From: Candidatus Gastranaerophilales bacterium
GTDB taxonomy: Bacteria > Cyanobacteriota > Vampirovibrionia > Gastranaerophilales > Gastranaerophilaceae
DNA length: 64,000 nucleotides
Reading direction: 5' to 3'
Assembly: GCA_944325185.1 (NCBI GenBank)
Contig: CALUZA010000027.1
Coordinates: 1 to 64,000, forward strand
A program made the translations under genes and the position numbers. Shown here piece after piece: positions 1-7,237 of this stretch (positions are counted from its first letter, which is position 1; the number at the start of each line of letters is the position of its first letter). The notes beneath the pieces were generated by a model. That model saw only the letters and a program-made list of their open reading frames with translations. It did no database searches and was not told the DNA's origin.

Positions 1-66
1 GTGGCGCAGGGGTAGCGCACTCCCTTGGTAAGGGAGAGGCCGTGAGTTCAAATCTCATCAAGGGCA
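1..66 (+). tRNA. tRNA-Thr (anticodon GGT), 5' end cut by window edge
   Basis: The D arm (gcgc/gcgc), anticodon arm (ctccc/gggag around loop ttggtaa, anticodon GGT) and T arm (gtgag/ctcat) all fold. The 3' acceptor strand caagggc pairs with the single 5' acceptor base left at position 1, so six bases lie outside the window. The discriminator is A66. CCA is not encoded. It lies just upstream of tRNA-Tyr and tuf. Confidence 0.95.
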
Positions 67-128
67 AAAAATAAAATTGTAAATTGAAAACTGAATATGG
101 TTAAATCCGAAATAATAATATAATTTAA

Positions 129-211
129 GGGTAGGTGCCCGAGTGGCTAAAGGGAGCAGACTGTAAATCTGCCGTCAAACGACTACGGTGGTTCGAATCC
201 ACCCCTGCCCA
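129..211 (+). tRNA. tRNA-Tyr (anticodon GTA)
   Basis: The acceptor stem gggtagg pairs with cctgccc (one G-T pair). The anticodon loop ctgtaaa gives GTA. The long variable arm (cgtcaaacgactacg) is the class II form expected of bacterial tRNA-Tyr, and the T arm is ggtgg/ccacc. The discriminator is A211 with no encoded CCA. It sits between tRNA-Thr and tuf, probably in the same transcript. Confidence 0.97.
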
Positions 212-303
212 ATTTTACTGCAATAACTTAATTATCAAAATATAGAACAAATTAAAAATTGAAAAAAATAAATAAAAAATAAGAAAAAAGGAGAACTTAT
301 TTT

Positions 304-1512
304 ATGGCTAGAGAAAAATACGAAAGAACCAAGCCGCACGTTAACGTTGGTACTATCGGACACGTTGACCATGGTAAAACAACTTTGACTGCTGCTATTA
401 CAGGTTGTATGGCTGCTGCAGGTCAAGCTGAAGCAAAAAAATTCGATGAAATCGATGCTGCTCCAGAAGAAAAAGCACGTGGTATTACCATTTCAACTGC
501 TCACGTTGAATATGAAACAGCAACTCGCCACTATGCGCACGTTGACTGCCCGGGTCACGCTGACTATGTTAAAAACATGATTACTGGTGCTGCGCAAATG
601 GACGGCGCTATTCTTGTAGTTGCTGCAACTGATGGTGCAATGCCTCAAACTCGTGAACACATTCTACTTGCTCGCCAAGTTGGTGTTCCTAACCTAGTTG
701 TATTCTTAAACAAATGCGATATGGTTGATGACCCAGAATTATTAGACCTTGTTGAAATGGAAGTTAGAGAATTGTTATCTTCTTATGAATTTGACGGAGA
801 TAATATTCCGTTTGTCAGAGGTTCAGCTCTAAAAGCTTTAGAAGCAGTTCAAGCAAATCCTGCTGTTAAACGCGGTGAAGATCAATGGGTTGATAAAATT
901 TGGGAATTAATGGATGCTATCGACAGCTACTTCCCAGAACCTGTTCGTGATTTAGATAAACCATTCTTAATGCCTGTTGAAGACGTATTTTCTATTACAG
1001 GTCGTGGTACAGTTGCTACTGGTAGAGTAGAACGTGGTATCGTTAAAGTTGGTGATGAAGTTGAATTAGTTGGTCTTGGCGAAACTAAGAAAACTACTGT
1101 TACCGGCGTTGAAATGTTCAGAAAATCTCTTGATCAAGGTCAAGCAGGTGATAATATCGGTGCTTTATTACGTGGTATCGACAAAACTGAAATTCAACGT
1201 GGTCAAGTATTGGCTAAACCTGGTTCAATCACACCTCACAAAAAATTCACTGCAAACGTTTATGTATTGAAAAAAGAAGAAGGTGGACGTCATACTCCTT
1301 TCTTCCCAGGTTACAGACCACAATTCTACATCAGAACAACTGACGTTACCGGTTCAATTAAATTTGACGGCGAAATGGTAATGCCTGGTGACAACGTTGT
1401 AATGGAAGTTGAATTGATTAACCCTGTTGCTATCGAACAAGGTATGAGATTCGCTATCCGTGAAGGCGGTAGAACAGTTGGTGCCGGCGTTGTAGATAAA
1501 ATTATTGAATAA
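304..1512 (+). CDS. tuf: Elongation factor Tu
   Basis: EF-Tu is the GTPase that carries aminoacyl-tRNA to the ribosomal A site. The 402-residue product is full length. The N-terminal GTPase domain shows GHVDHGKT (residues 19-26), the effector-region motif RGITI, DCPGH and NKCD, followed by the two beta-barrel domains ending in a typical GxVxxI(I/L)E tail. A strong ribosome site (aaggag) stands 9-10 bases before the ATG. It follows tRNA-Thr and tRNA-Tyr, an order that recalls E. coli thrU-tyrU-glyT-thrT-tufB, and is closed by a strong terminator rather than leading into secE/nusG or the str genes. Whether a second tuf copy exists cannot be judged from this window. Confidence 0.99.
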   Translation: MAREKYERTKPHVNVGTIGHVDHGKTTLTAAITGCMAAAGQAEAKKFDEIDAAPEEKARGITISTAHVEYETATRHYAHVDCPGHADYVKNMITGAAQMDGAILVVAATDGAMPQTREHILLARQVGVPNLVVFLNKCDMVDDPELLDLVEMEVRELLSSYEFDGDNIPFVRGSALKALEAVQANPAVKRGEDQWVDKIWELMDAIDSYFPEPVRDLDKPFLMPVEDVFSITGRGTVATGRVERGIVKVGDEVELVGLGETKKTTVTGVEMFRKSLDQGQAGDNIGALLRGIDKTEIQRGQVLAKPGSITPHKKFTANVYVLKKEEGGRHTPFFPGYRPQFYIRTTDVTGSIKFDGEMVMPGDNVVMEVELINPVAIEQGMRFAIREGGRTVGAGVVDKIIE

Positions 1513-1530
1513 TAATTATTCAAACAATGA

Positions 1531-1563
1531 AAAACCGATAAGTATTTGCTTATCGGTTTTTTT
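1531..1563 (+). terminator. Intrinsic terminator of tuf
   Basis: A 12-base perfect stem (1531-1542 with 1549-1560) around a 6-base loop is followed by a T run. It begins 18 bases after the tuf stop. Confidence 0.93.
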
Positions 1564-1596
1564 CATGTTTATTTTTAGTTTTTTATAGATACTAAA

Positions 1597-1622
1597 TACC
1601 CCTCTTAGAATTAAGAGGGGTA
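1597..1622 (-). terminator. Hairpin downstream of the DUF378 gene
   Basis: A perfect 11-base stem (1597-1607 with 1612-1622) around a 4-base loop lies 5 bases past the stop of the minus-strand DUF378 gene. The T tract on the minus strand is short, so it may act mainly as a transcript-end stabiliser or a weak terminator. Confidence 0.7.
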
Positions 1623-1627
1623 AATTT

Positions 1628-1852
1628 TTAACAATTATGATGCGAGTATTCTATATTGTCCCTTACTGAGAACATAAAATATCCGATTGCGCTTAGACCT
1701 ACTAACAAATAAATAATTCTTGATGCAATGGACATATCTCCAAATAAAAATCCAACAAGGTCAAATCCAAATGCACCAATAAGTCCCCAGTTTAGCGCAC
1801 CGATTAAAACAAGTGAGTAAGTAAGCCATTTAAAAATGTTCATAAGAATCAT
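1628..1852 (-). CDS. DUF378 family small membrane protein
   Basis: This 74-residue protein matches the DUF378 pattern: a first membrane helix with IGALNWGL, then GFDLVGFLFGDMS, then a second helix SRIIYLLVGLSAIGYF. Two transmembrane segments are visible (about residues 8-28 and 43-63) and a short polar tail ends in HHNC. The function of DUF378 is not established. The start at 1852 has aaggaga about six bases upstream, whereas the second Met (1843) is too far from it. The gene stands alone, convergent with tuf, with its own hairpin downstream. Confidence 0.88.
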   Translation of the reverse strand: MILMNIFKWLTYSLVLIGALNWGLIGAFGFDLVGFLFGDMSIASRIIYLLVGLSAIGYFMFSVRDNIEYSHHNC

Positions 1853-1942
1853 AATCTTTCTCCTTTAAATTGATATAGAGATTATGACTCTTTTTTTTGA
1901 ATAAAAAATTACCCTTTTGTTTAATATGTTTATTGTGCTATT

Positions 1943-2230
1943 TTACCCTATTGCACTCAATGAACTGCCACCTGAATTTGATGAGCCGTTTGTATTGCAT
2001 GCTATTGTGCCTGCTGTTTCAACATGGGTTGAAAATAGTGGAGAGGGGCTATTTTGAGCTATAGTACCTGCTGTTTCGGTTGATTCGCTTTCTGTTTTAA
2101 ATAATTTAGCAGATGAATTTTGTGCTACAACCCCTGCGTTTTCTGTTTTTTCTTTTGAAGACGAATCTTTTTGAAGTTGATTAGAATTAGAATTAAAATT
2201 TAATGATGTATCCATTTTATCTCTTTCCAT
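1943..2230 (-). CDS. Unknown small protein with three ETAGTIA-type repeats
   Basis: I do not recognise a family. The 95-residue product is hydrophilic, rich in Ser, Asn and Thr, and has no signal peptide or membrane helix. It carries three spaced copies of a nine-residue motif: ENAGVVAQN (30-38), ETAGTIAQN (52-60) and ETAGTIACN (71-79). The first two are followed by a Ser/Pro/Leu/Phe stretch and the last by a Gly-Ser-Asn tail ending LSAIG. There is one cysteine, in the last repeat. The layout resembles multi-core precursor peptides of modified-peptide pathways, but no modification enzyme is adjacent. An alternative start is Met-6 (2215). A weak tagga site precedes the chosen start. Confidence 0.6.
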   Translation of the reverse strand: MERDKMDTSLNFNSNSNQLQKDSSSKEKTENAGVVAQNSSAKLFKTESESTETAGTIAQNSPSPLFSTHVETAGTIACNTNGSSNSGGSSLSAIG

Positions 2231-2277
2231 TCAAATATTTCCTAGAGATAAATTCCACAAAAATAAAAAAATAAACA

Positions 2278-2805
2278 TTAATAATTGTAAATTATGCTAT
2301 TGCCGCAATAATTATAATCTATTTTATGATTGTTTGCTTCTATGGATTTAATATCGCCGTATTTTCTAAGGTTGATAATTAGTTTTTTGGTCGGTAAATC
2401 TTTTTGATAAAACGAGACTTGGATTTTGTTCGGACTAAAACTAATTCTATTGCTACCAAAATCCATGTAAAGTATTGGTTTTTTGCTTTCGGTATTTTCT
2501 GCTTTTTTGATTTCTTTTTTAAATAAATTTGACATACCGCTATAGCCATTGTTTGCATTGTAAAATTCAACTACCCTACCGGCAGCTTTTTCAATTTCAT
2601 TTTGGTTAAATAAAATTTCTGCTTCTTTTATTCTTTCTTTAAGCTCGTCTATTGGGGTTTTGTAACTATTAATGTTGCTATCTTCTATTTTTCTTGGTCT
2701 ATCTTTCTTTCTTTTTGATTGAAAAGATTGATAGTGTTGTTCTGATAAAATATTATTTTGCTTCGAAAAATTATATTTTGTATTATAAACAGGCGATATT
2801 CTCAT
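2278..2805 (-). CDS. Unknown protein (lineage-type, MRIS N-terminus)
   Basis: This 175-residue protein of unknown function opens with MRISPVYNTKYNF, followed by a basic stretch (SKRKKDRPRK) and a helical region (about 50-105). The C-terminal half is predicted beta-rich, with LYMDFGSNRISFSPNKIQVS. It has no signal peptide or membrane segment. Its opening resembles the product at 28964-30094 (MKISQINFF...), which may be a shared lineage-specific N-terminal tag. No Shine-Dalgarno is visible. A TATACT hexamer ends eight bases before the ATG, suggesting a leaderless transcript, although read-through from the upstream glycosyltransferase is possible (35-base gap). Confidence 0.7.
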   Translation of the reverse strand: MRISPVYNTKYNFSKQNNILSEQHYQSFQSKRKKDRPRKIEDSNINSYKTPIDELKERIKEAEILFNQNEIEKAAGRVVEFYNANNGYSGMSNLFKKEIKKAENTESKKPILYMDFGSNRISFSPNKIQVSFYQKDLPTKKLIINLRKYGDIKSIEANNHKIDYNYCGNSIIYNY

Positions 2806-2840
2806 ATGAATATAGTATAGTAAATAAAATCCTATGTAAA

Positions 2841-3959
2841 CTATTTGGATTTTTTTCTGTTTTTTTCAGGAAAAACAAAATATTTTCTTAGAAGGAAGTT
2901 GCCAATAACACCTGTTGCGCTTGAAATTGTTTTTGACCAAAAATCTCCAAACCCTATTATAATTAATCCAATTGTTGTATAGTAATCAATTGCCCCCATT
3001 ATTAAAAGAGTTATTATGTATGTAATGATTTCTACTGTTGAATTCCAGCGTGCTTTGTGTCTGAAGAGTATTAAAATGCATAAAATATAATTTACAAGGG
3101 CTGAAATAGTGAAGGCTGTTATTATGCTTGCGGTTAAATTATTAAATATTTTCGAAAGTATGATAAATGATAAAATATTTGCTATTGCACTAATTGCTCC
3201 AATAAAAAGGTACAAAAGAAATTGCATCGGGATAGGTGCAGTATTTGCGCCATAGTGAAAAATGCAGTATAGTGCTCTAAATCCGTCTTTTGCTTTAATT
3301 TTTTTACCTTCTTCGTATGTTCTTGGTGTATATGAAATTGCGCACTCGTACACTCTCCAATTTCCTTTTGCAACATATATTGTTACTTCGGGTTCAAATC
3401 CAAAACGGTTTTCTTTTAATTTTGGAGCAATTTCTTTTATAACCTCTTTTTTAAATAGCTTATAACAAGTTTCCATATCTGTTATATCCAGATTTGTATA
3501 CATATTTGTAAGAAGAGTTAGAAATTTATTCATACAAGTATGCCAGAAATAAAGCACCCTTCTTGTATCTTGTTTAAGATATCTTGAGCCAAAGCAAACA
3601 TCTGCTTTGTTTTCCATTAGTGGTTTTAAAAGTTTTATATAATCTATCGGATTGTATTCGTCATCTGCATCTTGTATTCCTATAAAATCGCCGGTTGCTT
3701 CCATAAAGCCGGTTTTTAAGGCTGCACCCTTACCTTGGTTTTTTTTGTGTGAGAAAAATTTTATTTTTTTATTATCTGCTATTTGTCTTGCAATTTCGGA
3801 ACTTTTGTCTTTTGAGCAATCATCAACTAAAACGATTTCAAGTTCAAGGGAATTTTCTTTAAAAAAAGTTTCATTTTCAATTTCAAGTATTTTTTTTATG
3901 GTTTTTAAAAGAGTTGCCTCTTCATTATAAATTGGTACAATTAAGCTTAATTTTTTCAT
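2841..3959 (-). CDS. Family 2 glycosyltransferase fused to GtrA-like membrane domain
   Basis: The N-terminal part (about 1-225) is a dolichol-phosphate-mannose-synthase-like GT2 domain: LIVPIYNEE at the start, LVDDCSKDKS, NQGKGAALKTG, and the metal-binding D97-A-D99 in GIQDADDEYNP. The C-terminal part (about 240-365) has four hydrophobic helices of the GtrA/DPMS type. Such fusions load a sugar onto a polyprenyl phosphate and help move it across the membrane for surface glycan or protein glycosylation. The 372-residue length suits the fusion. A TTGCCC-17-TATAAT promoter ends six bases before the start codon with no ribosome site. The substrate cannot be read from sequence. Confidence 0.9.
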   Translation of the reverse strand: MKKLSLIVPIYNEEATLLKTIKKILEIENETFFKENSLELEIVLVDDCSKDKSSEIARQIADNKKIKFFSHKKNQGKGAALKTGFMEATGDFIGIQDADDEYNPIDYIKLLKPLMENKADVCFGSRYLKQDTRRVLYFWHTCMNKFLTLLTNMYTNLDITDMETCYKLFKKEVIKEIAPKLKENRFGFEPEVTIYVAKGNWRVYECAISYTPRTYEEGKKIKAKDGFRALYCIFHYGANTAPIPMQFLLYLFIGAISAIANILSFIILSKIFNNLTASIITAFTISALVNYILCILILFRHKARWNSTVEIITYIITLLIMGAIDYYTTIGLIIIGFGDFWSKTISSATGVIGNFLLRKYFVFPEKNRKKSK

Positions 3960-3965
3960 AAAATA

Positions 3966-3994
3966 ATTATAATTTTTATGATTTAAATGGGCAA
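3966..3994 (-). promoter_or_regulatory. Candidate leaderless promoter of the GT2-GtrA gene
   Basis: On the minus strand TTGCCC (3994-3989) and TATAAT (3971-3966) are separated by 17 bases, and the ATG at 3959 follows the -10 box after six bases. The transcript would start at or next to the start codon. Confidence 0.55.
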
Positions 3995-4038
3995 ATATTA
4001 TTAGAAATGTAAAAATTTCAGGTTAAGATTTTATTCTA

Positions 4039-4067
4039 TTGTTTTTTGAGTGAATAAACTGTAAAAT
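4039..4067 (+). promoter_or_regulatory. Candidate leaderless promoter of fixC
   Basis: TTGTTT (4039-4044) and TAAAAT (4062-4067) are 17 bases apart. The ATG at 4074 follows after six bases and has no Shine-Dalgarno. The geometry mirrors the divergent promoter at 3966-3994. Confidence 0.55.
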
Positions 4068-4073
4068 TAAAAT

Positions 4074-5402
4074 ATGGACACTATTAATAAAGCTGATGTT
4101 ATAGTTGTTGGAGCGGGACCTGCCGGTATTTCTGCTGCAATTGAAGTTGCAAGAGGTGGAAAAAAGGTTGTCCTGATTGAAAGAGCTCAATATGCAGGCT
4201 CAAAAAATATGTATGGCGGAGCCGTATATACAAGTGCGCTTAAAGAGGTTTTTAGGGATGATTTTGAAACAATCCCTTATGAAAGAGTCATAAACTCACA
4301 CACTTGGGCTTTTTTAACCGATACCGGTTCTTTTGAAATGACATATAAAAACGATGATTCAACTGCTTCTTACGCTATCAAAAGATTTAATCTTGAAAAA
4401 TGGATGATTGAGCGAGCAAAAGAAGCAGGAGTATATTATATTCCAAATACTTTAGTTACAAATCTGCTTTTAAAAGATGGTGTTGTCATAGGAGTAAAAA
4501 CAGAATTAGAGGAGTATTTTGCTTCTGTTACAATTCTTGCGGATGGTGTTAATTCGCTTTTGAGCAGACAGATTAATTTAAGGAATAATTATGAACCAAA
4601 AGATATTATTTTGTCGGTTAAAGAAGCAATCAAGCTTGATAAGAAAATAATTGAAGAAAGATTTAATCTTAAAGATGACTGCAAAAACGGCGTAAATAAG
4701 CAATATTTTGGTACTGCTTTTGGAAATTTAAAAGATGTTAAAAATCTTTTTATGATGACTTTTCTTTATACTTTTAAAGATACTGTTATGCTTGGGGTGG
4801 GCGCAAATTTAGCTGATTTAACGAAAAATAAATTAAACTTAAATCAAATTTTAGACGAGGTTAAAAAACATCCGGATATTTCTCCTTTAATAAAAGATGG
4901 TGAAACTATTGAATATAGTGCGCATTTAATTCCTGAGGGCGGTTATAAAAAAATGCCTAAATTGTATTCCTCAGGTGTTATTATTGCGGGAGATGCAGCA
5001 GGTTTTATTAATAGTGTTCATTTTGAAGGAACGAATTTTGCCCTTATTTCGGGTAAATTAGCAGGCGAAAGTGCCTTAGTTGCGCTTGAAAACAATGATT
5101 TTTCGGAGCGCAGTTTATCGGTTTACAGAAAAAAACTTGAAAAATCTTTTATTATGAAGGATTTATATGCATACAGAAATGTTATAGAAAGACTTTATTC
5201 ACGTTCGAATTCTCTTTCAGTGTATTATCCTAAAAAAATAAGAGAACTTTTTGAAATAGTAACAAGTGCAAACTGTATTTCAAAAGGTTCGCAAATAAGG
5301 AGTTATGTTTCAAGTTTTTTTAAGGATAGAAATATATCTGAACTTTTTAAGGATATTTTTGCGTTTTTAAAATGCGGTTTGGATGTGTTTTTTGGAAAAT
5401 AA
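4074..5402 (+). CDS. fixC: FixC-type FAD-dependent oxidoreductase (ETF-quinone oxidoreductase family)
   Basis: The 442-residue protein begins with a Rossmann dinucleotide-binding motif (VVGAGPAGISAAIEVARGGKKV) and continues with SKNMYGGAVYT, characteristic of FixC/ETF-QO enzymes. The second FAD motif is visible as VIIAGDAAGFIN (about residue 305). The family passes electrons from electron-transfer flavoprotein to a quinone or, in FixABCX systems, takes part in flavin-based bifurcation to ferredoxin. The next gene is the matching FixX ferredoxin, only two bases away. The flavoprotein subunits FixA/FixB are not in the window. The start is inferred to be leaderless. Confidence 0.9.
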   Translation: MDTINKADVIVVGAGPAGISAAIEVARGGKKVVLIERAQYAGSKNMYGGAVYTSALKEVFRDDFETIPYERVINSHTWAFLTDTGSFEMTYKNDDSTASYAIKRFNLEKWMIERAKEAGVYYIPNTLVTNLLLKDGVVIGVKTELEEYFASVTILADGVNSLLSRQINLRNNYEPKDIILSVKEAIKLDKKIIEERFNLKDDCKNGVNKQYFGTAFGNLKDVKNLFMMTFLYTFKDTVMLGVGANLADLTKNKLNLNQILDEVKKHPDISPLIKDGETIEYSAHLIPEGGYKKMPKLYSSGVIIAGDAAGFINSVHFEGTNFALISGKLAGESALVALENNDFSERSLSVYRKKLEKSFIMKDLYAYRNVIERLYSRSNSLSVYYPKKIRELFEIVTSANCISKGSQIRSYVSSFFKDRNISELFKDIFAFLKCGLDVFFGK

Positions 5403-5404
5403 TT

Positions 5405-5704
5405 ATGCAAGAAAATAAAGATAATAAAAAATCAATTCAGGAAAAATTGGAGCTATTGAAATATAATTGTGCAAATTCATCTCATTTGATAGTTGATCAA
5501 AAAGTTTGTGCAAAATGTAAAGACAAGCCCTGTACTTTTATTTGTCCTGCGGGAGTTTATTCTAAAGACGAAATTACGGGCGAGATTATTGTTCAATATG
5601 AAAATTGTCTTGAATGTGGAGCATGCAGGATTGCATGCCCTAAAAATACCATCGATTGGAGTTATCCTGAGTCGGGGTGCGGTGTAGTTTTTAAACATAA
5701 TTAA
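5405..5704 (+). CDS. fixX: FixX-like ferredoxin
   Basis: The 99-residue ferredoxin partners FixC. The first half carries CAKCKDKPC plus CP, and the second the cluster motif CLECGACRIACP, ending in YPESGCGVVFKHN as FixX proteins do. The second cysteine group fits a 4Fe-4S site; the first is a reduced set, as in other FixX/ETF-QO ferredoxin domains. The start at 5405 is chosen because a longer in-frame start (5372) would overlap fixC by 31 bases. It is translationally close to fixC (two-base gap). Confidence 0.92.
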   Translation: MQENKDNKKSIQEKLELLKYNCANSSHLIVDQKVCAKCKDKPCTFICPAGVYSKDEITGEIIVQYENCLECGACRIACPKNTIDWSYPESGCGVVFKHN

Positions 5705-5722
5705 GGAATTTAAGGAGCAAAT

Positions 5723-6178
5723 ATGGAAAATCAATATTTTTCAAGGTGGTATGATAAGGATCCTGTATTGTCCATGTCCATGCGCACTTTGGCAAATTCA
5801 TCAGATGAAAGACAAATAGCTGTTGCGCTAAATTTAATTAAGGTAATAATTGAACATAATATTAGAGATAATAAGTATGAAAACGTTGAAGATATTATGT
5901 CTGCCGTAGAAGACGGACGTATTCAAAGAGGGCATTCTCGTTGGTATGATATTGATTCTACCGTTAGAACAGCAATTCAAATGCTTGAAAAATGTCCTCC
6001 TGAAACAAAAAAGAAGGTTGCTCTTGATATGGCTCAAATTGTAATTGAGAAAATTATTCAAGATGAAGATAAAGATGAAATTGAAAAAGAGGAGCAAAAA
6101 CAGGAAGAAGTTCAAGAGTTTGAAGGCAAGATAATTGATTTGGATTTAGATAAAGTGCAAGATATAAAAAATGAATGA
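5723..6178 (+). CDS. Unknown protein with an internal SRWYD duplication
   Basis: No known family is recognised. The 151-residue protein contains two related segments: SRWYDKDPVLSMSM... (residues 7-47) and SRWYDIDSTVRTAI... (72-112). Each has SRWYD followed by two helices ending in a VIIEHNI or IVIEKII motif. The C-terminal 40 residues are very acidic and charged (DEDKDEIEKEEQKQEE). It is cytoplasmic by composition. An aaggag site precedes the ATG. The gene follows fixX by 18 bases and overlaps the TPR gene by eight, so the four genes from fixC onward may form one operon. Confidence 0.75.
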   Translation: MENQYFSRWYDKDPVLSMSMRTLANSSDERQIAVALNLIKVIIEHNIRDNKYENVEDIMSAVEDGRIQRGHSRWYDIDSTVRTAIQMLEKCPPETKKKVALDMAQIVIEKIIQDEDKDEIEKEEQKQEEVQEFEGKIIDLDLDKVQDIKNE

Positions 6179-7103
6179 TGCTGAAAAATTTGAAAATCTT
6201 CAAACGACTTTGAAATTAAACCCAAAAAACTTTCAAGCAAGACGAGAACTTGTTATGTTGTGCTTGGATTTAGGATATGAGGAAGTTGCTCTTTCTCATA
6301 TTAAGTATTTGCTTTCAATTTTTCCCGATGATGCTGATTTATATTTTAATACCGGAATATGCTGGGAAAAATTGAAAAATTATGAGAATGCTTTGGCTGC
6401 GTATAAAAAAGCCGTAGAACTCAGATCTGATGATGCGGATTTTTTATATAATCTTGCGCTTGTATATGAAAAACTGGGTGATATAGATAGCGCTATGGCG
6501 AATTTTAAAAAAGTTATTTTTTATAAACCTGAAGATGCAAATGCCTTTTTTTCAATAGGAGTTTTGTATTCTAAAAAAAATGAACCAAAAATTGCAATAA
6601 AATGTTTTAAAAAAGCGATTGAATATAATTATAGTGATTATTTTGCACATTTTTATCTTGCTTGCGAATATAAAAAAATTCATGAGTATGATTTTGCACT
6701 TGTTGAATATAGAAAAGTTTTGGAGCTTTCCCCTGATTACTCTTGGGCATATTTTAATATTGCTCAAATATATTGGGAATTAGGAAGAGTGGATGATGCT
6801 GTTGTAATGCTCAAAAAAACGATTGAAAAAAATCCAAAGGATATGGAAAGTTATAAGCTTTTGGTGCAAATTTTGATAAAAGAAGATAAAATCGATGAAG
6901 CGTTAGAGATATTAACAGATGAAACAGAAAAAACTCAAAATGCGGATATGTACTATCTTATGTCTAAAGTTTTTGAGATTATGGAAGATGATAACGCAAG
7001 ATTTGATTGTCTTGAGCTTGCCCTTGAAAATAGGAACACTTTGACATTTGATGAAAATGCCGTAAAAGTTGAATATAAAGAGTTAAAAAAGAAGATTGCT
7101 TAG
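6171..7103 (+). CDS. Tetratricopeptide (TPR) repeat protein
   Basis: The 310-residue product is almost wholly built from 34-residue TPR units, roughly seven, recognisable by patterns such as ADLYFNTGICWEKLKNYENAL and SWAYFNIAQIYWELGRVDDAV. No signal peptide or membrane helix is seen, so it is probably a cytoplasmic scaffold. It overlaps the stop of the duplicated SRWYD protein by eight bases, which suggests translational coupling and a functional link. Its stop codon overlaps the convergent small membrane-peptide gene by four bases. Confidence 0.93.
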   Translation: MNDAEKFENLQTTLKLNPKNFQARRELVMLCLDLGYEEVALSHIKYLLSIFPDDADLYFNTGICWEKLKNYENALAAYKKAVELRSDDADFLYNLALVYEKLGDIDSAMANFKKVIFYKPEDANAFFSIGVLYSKKNEPKIAIKCFKKAIEYNYSDYFAHFYLACEYKKIHEYDFALVEYRKVLELSPDYSWAYFNIAQIYWELGRVDDAVVMLKKTIEKNPKDMESYKLLVQILIKEDKIDEALEILTDETEKTQNADMYYLMSKVFEIMEDDNARFDCLELALENRNTLTFDENAVKVEYKELKKKIA

Positions 7104-7237
7104 TTTTTAAATAATTTTACTATTCTAAATTCGTAGCCTTCAGGTTTATTTAAATATGCTGTATATATTGATGAAATTATCACCATAAGAAATGATATTG
7201 AAAAACAAATTGCTATTATTTTTTCTTTTTTAGTCAT
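7100..7237 (-). CDS. Conserved 45-residue membrane peptide downstream of prepilin 1
   Basis: This short gene encodes a peptide with a basic start (MTKKEK), one hydrophobic helix (about 7-28, ending SSIYT) and a polar tail with NKPEGYEF. It begins immediately after the prepilin stop (TAAATG), and its ribosome site AAAGGAGAT lies in the prepilin's last codons (Q-K-G-D). A second gene with the same arrangement at 20377-20517 encodes a peptide with 27 of 45 positions identical, strong evidence that both are real. The function is unknown. A partner, anchor or chaperone of the adjacent prepilin is the natural inference. Confidence 0.85.
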   Translation of the reverse strand: MTKKEKIIAICFSISFLMVIISSIYTAYLNKPEGYEFRIVKLFKN

